Shown: in pieces, positions 59,802-64,000 of the stretch | Position numbering within the stretch: position 1 is the stretch's first letter | How the letters are laid out: every line of letters begins with the position of its first letter | From: an uncultured Bacteroidales bacterium | GTDB lineage: Bacteria; Bacteroidota; Bacteroidia; Bacteroidales; UBA932 | Length of the DNA stretch: 64,000 bases | Reading direction: 5' to 3' | NCBI GenBank assembly: GCA_944326265.1 | Contig: CALVDE010000017.1 | Location: 1-64,000 of the forward strand | The notes under the pieces: model-generated | What the model was told of the DNA's origin: nothing | What the model saw: the letters and a program-made list of their open reading frames with translations, nothing else | The model's database searches: none | Position numbers and translations under genes: made by a program

Positions 59802-61064
59802 ATGGATCGAGAATTGACAAGCAAGGAAAAATGGCAGGACCGCCGCAAAATCATTCTCCGCTGGAGCCTCGGAGGCGCCGTCGCAGTAGTGGCGGTGGTG
59901 CTGCTGGCAGTGCTGATCCAGCCTTCGGTGCGGGAAAACAGCCTGCGGCTGGCTACGGTGGACACCGGCTCGATAGAGTTTGCGGTATCGGCTACCGGAA
60001 AGGTGGTGCCTGGCTACGAGGAGATCATAAACTCCCCGATTACCTCCCGCGTGATGGAGGTCTACAAGCGGGCCGGCGAGGTGGTGCAGGCAGGCGAGCC
60101 GCTGCTGCGTCTGGAGCTCTCAGAGGTGCAGACCGAGTATGACAATATGCTGGACGAGGAGCGGATGAAGGAACTGAAGCTCGAGCAGCTGCGCATCACC
60201 AACCGCAACAACCTCTCGGAGATGGAGATGAATATCGAGATACAGGAGATGGAACTGGACCGCAAGGCCGCCGCCCTGCGCAACGAGAAGTATCTGGACT
60301 CGCTCGGAGCGGGTACTCCGGACAAGGTGCGCGAGGCTGAGCTGGACTACACGGTGTCGAGCCTCAAGCTGGAGGACAACCGCCGCAAGCTCCAGAACCA
60401 GCGGGACCTGGCCGCCGCCGATGAGGCCGTGGCCGAGCTGGAGCTCTCGATCTTCCGCAAGAACAAGGAGCAGACCCGCCGCCGGCTCTACGATGCCGGT
60501 ATCCGGGCTCCCTACGCCGCTACCCTTACCTTCATCAACAGCGAGATAGGTGCCCAGGTGGGGCAGGGCGAGAAGCTGGCGATGCTGGCCGACCTCACCC
60601 GCTTCAAGGTGGAGGGCGAGCTGGGCGACATGCAGGCCGGCAGGATAGCCGAGGGCTACCGGACCACCGTGCTGGCCGGACGGGATACCCTCACCGGCAT
60701 GGTGTCGGTCCTCTCCCCGATGTCCACCGACGGCCTGATATCCTTTACCGTACAGCTCGACGACGAGTCGGCCCCTGGTCTGCGCTCGGGCCTGAAGTGC
60801 GACATCTACGTGGTCTACGCCTACCGCGAGAATGTCCTCCGCCTGCCCTCCGGCACATATTATAAAGGTGAAGGCAACTACGACCTCTTCGTCCGCGAGG
60901 GCGACCGTCTGGTGCGCCGCCGCGTAGCCCTCGGCGAGGCAAACTACGACTACGTGGAGGTCATCTCCGGCATCGGGCCCGGCGAGCAGGTGGTCATCTC
61001 GGATATGTCCGACTATGCGAAGCAGCCGGAGCTCAGGATCAAGCCGGCCAAGAGGAAAAGATAA
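59802..61064 (+). CDS. HlyD/MacA-type periplasmic adaptor
   Basis: A 420-residue membrane-anchored adaptor: one helix (about 24-46), lipoyl half ('VSATGKVVPGYEEIINSPITSRVMEVYKRAGEVVQAGEPLLRLE'), a long helical hairpin (about 115-230, strongly charged heptads), the second lipoyl half ('GIRAPYAATLTFINSEIGAQVGQGEKLAMLAD') and a C-terminal barrel. It would join the ABC permeases to an outer-membrane TolC-type channel, which is not encoded in the visible part of the cluster. It is placed between the two permease pairs. Confidence 0.9.
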   Translation: MDRELTSKEKWQDRRKIILRWSLGGAVAVVAVVLLAVLIQPSVRENSLRLATVDTGSIEFAVSATGKVVPGYEEIINSPITSRVMEVYKRAGEVVQAGEPLLRLELSEVQTEYDNMLDEERMKELKLEQLRITNRNNLSEMEMNIEIQEMELDRKAAALRNEKYLDSLGAGTPDKVREAELDYTVSSLKLEDNRRKLQNQRDLAAADEAVAELELSIFRKNKEQTRRRLYDAGIRAPYAATLTFINSEIGAQVGQGEKLAMLADLTRFKVEGELGDMQAGRIAEGYRTTVLAGRDTLTGMVSVLSPMSTDGLISFTVQLDDESAPGLRSGLKCDIYVVYAYRENVLRLPSGTYYKGEGNYDLFVREGDRLVRRRVALGEANYDYVEVISGIGPGEQVVISDMSDYAKQPELRIKPAKRKR

Positions 61065-61076
61065 AATCGTTGTTAT

Positions 61077-62393
61077 ATGAAACTTGGAATGTATATAAAA
61101 GAGGCGTGGTACGACCTGCGCAAGTCAAGGGTGTACAGCGCGGTCTATATCGTAGGCACGGGCTTCTCGCTGGCGCTGGTGATGGCCTGGCTGACGGTGC
61201 AGTCGATGCACTTTGACAACTCCTATCCGGAGGTGAACAGGGACAGGATGCTGATAATCCCGGCACTGGCGGAAAGCTATGAGGGAGGCGGCAACTCTTC
61301 GGCGATGCTCAGCCTGAAGTTTATCGACCGTTTTCTCCGGCAGGGTCCCATCGGGGGAGTGGAGGCGGTATCTGCCATTACATACGAGAATGTGACGGTG
61401 GCCAATGACAGGGGCGAGGCGATAGGAACGGTGGCCGGTGTGGTGGATGAGGCTTTTTGGACGGTTTTCAGAATGGACTTTGTAGACGGACATGCCCTGA
61501 CGGAGCTCAGTCTCAATCAGGCGGCTCCCGAGGCAGTGGTCTGCGAGTCCCTGGCCAGGCTTCTCTATGGCCGCAGTGACATCGCGGGGGAGAGGCTTTT
61601 CTTCAAGGACAGGGAATTCCGGGTGAGCGGAGTGGTCCGGGATGTGCCTCAGACAGCGTCGATAGCCTTCGCACAGCTGTGGATTCCGGACCTGGACAAG
61701 GATATACGGGCTGCCTCAGTGTTTGAATGGCTGGGGCACGACAGTATGCTGGGAGACTATTTCGCCGTGCTGCTGGCTGAGGACCGGAGCGTTTTCGCCT
61801 CCATACGGCAGACGTTGGAGGACCGTGTCGAGACATACAACAACAGTGCGGAGGCCGAGTACAAGCTGTCTTTCTACAAGGGCATTCCAACCGTCAGGGA
61901 GAACGCCTTCACCTGGAGCGGGCTGACTTCCGCATCATTTACATGGATAGGAATAGGAGTCATGTTCTTCATCCTGCTCATACCGATGATCAACCTCTCG
62001 GGCATGGTCGGCTCCCGTATGGATGCCCGTATGGGCGAGTTCGGAGTGCGCAAGTCCTTCGGAGCCTGGAGGGGGGATATACTCGGACAGATTGCCGGGG
62101 AGAACCTGCTGCTGACCCTGCTCGGGGGCGTGCTCGGACTGGCCCTCTCGTATGTGCTGCTGGCCGTGTTCTCGGAGCAGTTCAACGGGATGCTGCCGAC
62201 AGAGACTCTGGGAATGACGATCTCGATGGAGGATATAGATGCGGCGGTATTCTCGGTAAGGGATTTCTTCAAGCTGAAACTGTATCTTCTTCTGCTGGCC
62301 ATAGTGCTGGTTCTCAATATTATTTCGGCTCTGCTGCCTGTCATGAAGGTGATGCGCAGACCCATCACGGAATCGTTGAACTCTGTAAAGTAA
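61077..62393 (+). CDS. FtsX/MacB-type ABC permease, type A paralogue
   Basis: A 438-residue permease aligning along its length with the protein at 57129-58439: 'MKLGMYIKEAWYDLRKSRVYSAVYIVGTGFSLALVMAWLTV' against 'MKLGLYFRQAWYNLGVNRVYSAVFIAGTALSLALVMAFLTV', and again at 'LINLSGMVGSRMDARMGEFGVRKSFGAW' (here MINLSGM). Same topology, one helix, periplasmic domain, three helices. Twelve bases follow the adaptor gene. The pair it forms with the next gene is a duplicate of the first pair. Confidence 0.9.
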   Translation: MKLGMYIKEAWYDLRKSRVYSAVYIVGTGFSLALVMAWLTVQSMHFDNSYPEVNRDRMLIIPALAESYEGGGNSSAMLSLKFIDRFLRQGPIGGVEAVSAITYENVTVANDRGEAIGTVAGVVDEAFWTVFRMDFVDGHALTELSLNQAAPEAVVCESLARLLYGRSDIAGERLFFKDREFRVSGVVRDVPQTASIAFAQLWIPDLDKDIRAASVFEWLGHDSMLGDYFAVLLAEDRSVFASIRQTLEDRVETYNNSAEAEYKLSFYKGIPTVRENAFTWSGLTSASFTWIGIGVMFFILLIPMINLSGMVGSRMDARMGEFGVRKSFGAWRGDILGQIAGENLLLTLLGGVLGLALSYVLLAVFSEQFNGMLPTETLGMTISMEDIDAAVFSVRDFFKLKLYLLLLAIVLVLNIISALLPVMKVMRRPITESLNSVK

Positions 62394-62400
62394 ATCCGAT

Positions 62401-63696
62401 ATGTTCAGACAGATACTTAAACAATTGTGGTACTACCGCCGGGGCAATGCCTGGCTTTTCATAGAGATGACTCTAATCGCCGCAGCCTCATGGTTCCTGG
62501 TCAATGCTGTATGGCCCAGTGCCTACAGGAAGTCCCTGCCGGACGGCTATGATGCACGTGGAGTGTATGCGGTGAGTATCAACCGGCTTTACGACGGGCA
62601 GACGGGTTTCCGTCCGGAGATGGATTCCCGGGAGCAGCGTTCGGCGGATTTTCACCGCATAGGCCAGACTCTAAGGGATATGCCTGAGATAGAGTATGCT
62701 GCAGCAGTGGGAAGTACTATGCCGGGACTGTCTCTTTCCAATTACAATCATGGTATGGAACTGGACACTGTCACCGGTGAATATCTGCCGTATGCCTACC
62801 ATCTGCGTGAGGCCGGGGGTGAGGATCTGAAGATGATGGGCTATCGTCAGATATGGCCTGAGGGTGCCCCTATAGAGGATGTGCCCGGGACGGTCATCAT
62901 TACCGAGGACGTGGCTGAGACCCTGTTTCCCGGGGAGAATCCCGTTGGCAGACGTCTGGGCCGCTACAGCGACCATAGTCTGTACGGATGGACCATATCC
63001 GGAGTGATAGCTCCAGTCAAGGTCGAGAAGGATAAGGAATACAGGCCGATGATATTCTTCACAACACCGGATATTGTCCGGGAAGAGGACAATATGGATG
63101 CGTTCTGGTGTTTCCGTCTCGCTCCGGGTGTGGATGAGGAGGAGTTCATCCAAAAGGCCAGGATGACATGGCGGGAGGACCTGGTATTCGGTAACTACCG
63201 TACCGGGTCGGTTTTTCCCATGGAGAGGCAGCTGAAGGATACTATGGCCGATACCTTTATCTGGCAGGCCCTTCTGGTCTTCGTGCTGCTGTGCGTCCTC
63301 ATCGGTGTGGCTTCCTTTACATGGCTGCGTACCCGTGAGAGACGCGGCGAGATAGGCGTACGGCGGGCCATGGGCGGATCCCGGGGCATCCTGGTGATGC
63401 AGCAGCTCGCCGAGGTATGGATGCTCTGGTTACTGGCTATGCTGCTGGGCCTGGTGATAGTCCTGAATATCCTGCTCATAGGCAAGGTGAACTTCTGTGC
63501 GTCCGCTCTTTATGACGGATACATCCTGGATCTGACCAGAGAGCGGCTGTCCGTGCTTTTCGACCCCGTACGGCACTTCCTTGCCGTTTCCGGTATTGCT
63601 GCGGCCGTGATGCTTGCGGTGGTGACCCTCTCGACCATTGTTCCTGTGGCCGGGGCCCTGAAGGAGTCGCCAGCCGATGTATTGAAGGACGAATAA
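62401..63696 (+). CDS. FtsX/MacB-type ABC permease, type B paralogue
   Basis: A 431-residue permease, paralogue of the protein at 58446-59750: 'MFRQILKQLWYYRRGNAWLFIEMTLIAAASWFLVN' and 'RTRERRGEIGVRRAMGGSRGILVMQQLAEVWM' have direct counterparts. Seven bases separate it from the type A gene. It is followed by the ATPase gene after 47 bases, so the ATPase probably powers both permease pairs. Confidence 0.9.
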   Translation: MFRQILKQLWYYRRGNAWLFIEMTLIAAASWFLVNAVWPSAYRKSLPDGYDARGVYAVSINRLYDGQTGFRPEMDSREQRSADFHRIGQTLRDMPEIEYAAAVGSTMPGLSLSNYNHGMELDTVTGEYLPYAYHLREAGGEDLKMMGYRQIWPEGAPIEDVPGTVIITEDVAETLFPGENPVGRRLGRYSDHSLYGWTISGVIAPVKVEKDKEYRPMIFFTTPDIVREEDNMDAFWCFRLAPGVDEEEFIQKARMTWREDLVFGNYRTGSVFPMERQLKDTMADTFIWQALLVFVLLCVLIGVASFTWLRTRERRGEIGVRRAMGGSRGILVMQQLAEVWMLWLLAMLLGLVIVLNILLIGKVNFCASALYDGYILDLTRERLSVLFDPVRHFLAVSGIAAAVMLAVVTLSTIVPVAGALKESPADVLKDE

Positions 63697-63743
63697 ATTT
63701 TAACTTTTTGAAAATATTTAAAAACAGATAAAAATTTAAAATT

Positions 63744-64000
63744 ATGATCAAGCTTATCGAAATTTCCAAAATCTACAGAACCTCCGAGATCGAGACCATG
63801 GCTCTCGACAATATCAACCTCGAAGTGCGCGAAGGAGAATTTGTAAGTATCATGGGCCCCTCCGGCTGCGGCAAGTCCACCCTGCTCAACATCGCCGGAC
63901 TGCTTGACGAGCCTACTTCCGGTACCGTGGAGCTGCACGGCAAGCCCGTTTCGGGCCTCAATGCCCGCGAGGCCGCCCGCTTCCGCAACACCGAGCTCGG
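63744..64000 (+). CDS. ABC transporter ATP-binding protein, LolD/MacB type (partial)
   Basis: The N-terminal 85 residues of an ATPase subunit; the gene runs off the window. Walker A is GPSGCGKST (38-46), and '[41 protein letters not shown]' and '[15 protein letters not shown]' match the LolD/MacB group, which partners with FtsX-type permeases. It completes the exporter as its energy-coupling subunit. Confidence 0.9.
   Translation, partial: MIKLIEISKIYRTSEIETMALDNINLEVREGEFVSIMGPSGCGKSTLLNIAGLLDEPTSGTVELHGKPVSGLNAREAARFRNTEL

Noticed and set aside
1-64000. CRISPR array
   Set aside because: No regularly spaced repeat of 20-40 bases with unique spacers; the tandem repeats found have no spacers.

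Overview
The window looks like a chromosomal segment of a gut-type Bacteroidales bacterium of fairly high GC. The signs are GldH, a PSP1/RicT protein beside the DNA polymerase delta-prime gene, BACON-domain lipoproteins, a C10 (streptopain-type) protease, a PG0541-type PII-like protein after an RND pump, two AAA/DUF4143 ATPases, and many promoters of the Bacteroidetes form TTTG-N19-TAnnTTTG. A family close to Rikenellaceae/Alistipes or the uncultured rumen-gut Bacteroidales is my guess from GC and protein style; the sequence alone does not settle it. No rRNA, intact tRNA or CRISPR array was seen.

Layout. 0.3-9.4 kb is mostly core: Xaa-Pro aminopeptidase, two small membrane proteins, an AAA/DUF4143 ATPase bracketed by repeated hairpins, pfkA, a dus gene, and the ribosomal run rplM-rpsI-rpsB-tsf ending in a clear terminator. 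9.4-17.9 kb is surface-oriented: two translationally coupled BACON lipoproteins, a beta-propeller lipoprotein, kbl, and a large modular lipoprotein. 18.0-24.6 kb is a TetR-TolC-MFP-RND-PII efflux operon. 24.6-32.9 kb returns to core metabolism and replication: sdaA, trxA between two paralogous outer-membrane barrels, polyprenyl synthase, trmB, gldH, ricT-like, holB, and a flavodoxin/ferredoxin. 33-35.4 kb is an AT-rich island with a C10 cysteine protease followed by a small lipoprotein that may be its inhibitor. 35.4-42.2 kb has a DUF3109 gene coupled to an M16 protease homologue that has lost its zinc motif, a TPR protein and a U32 protein.

42.2-47.7 kb is an autoregulated unit read leftward: ABC ATPase, permease, YtrA-type GntR regulator and TonB-dependent receptor-like protein. 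A near-perfect operator abuts the single promoter, and a frame-breaking 10-bp tandem repeat sits at the gntR/receptor junction. 47.7-51.2 kb holds small conserved membrane/cytosolic genes and a HemW-like radical SAM gene. 51.4-52.7 kb is a REP-associated (Y1/HUH) transposase flanked by two matching 38-bp palindromic elements. 52.9-64 kb joins an NtrY/NtrC-type two-component pair to an ABC export cluster: two duplicated FtsX/MacB permease pairs around an HlyD-type adaptor, then an ATPase cut by the window edge. The cluster is preceded by a sigma-54 promoter and a perfect 20-bp palindrome that could be the enhancer site. A second AAA/DUF4143 ATPase, with its own triple promoter repeat, lies between regulator and target.

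The most interesting points are the triple direct repeats in the promoters of both DUF4143 ATPases, the sigma-54/enhancer architecture of the duplicated ABC exporter, the transposase with its REP-like palindromes, the C10 protease/lipoprotein pair, and the M16 pseudopeptidase.
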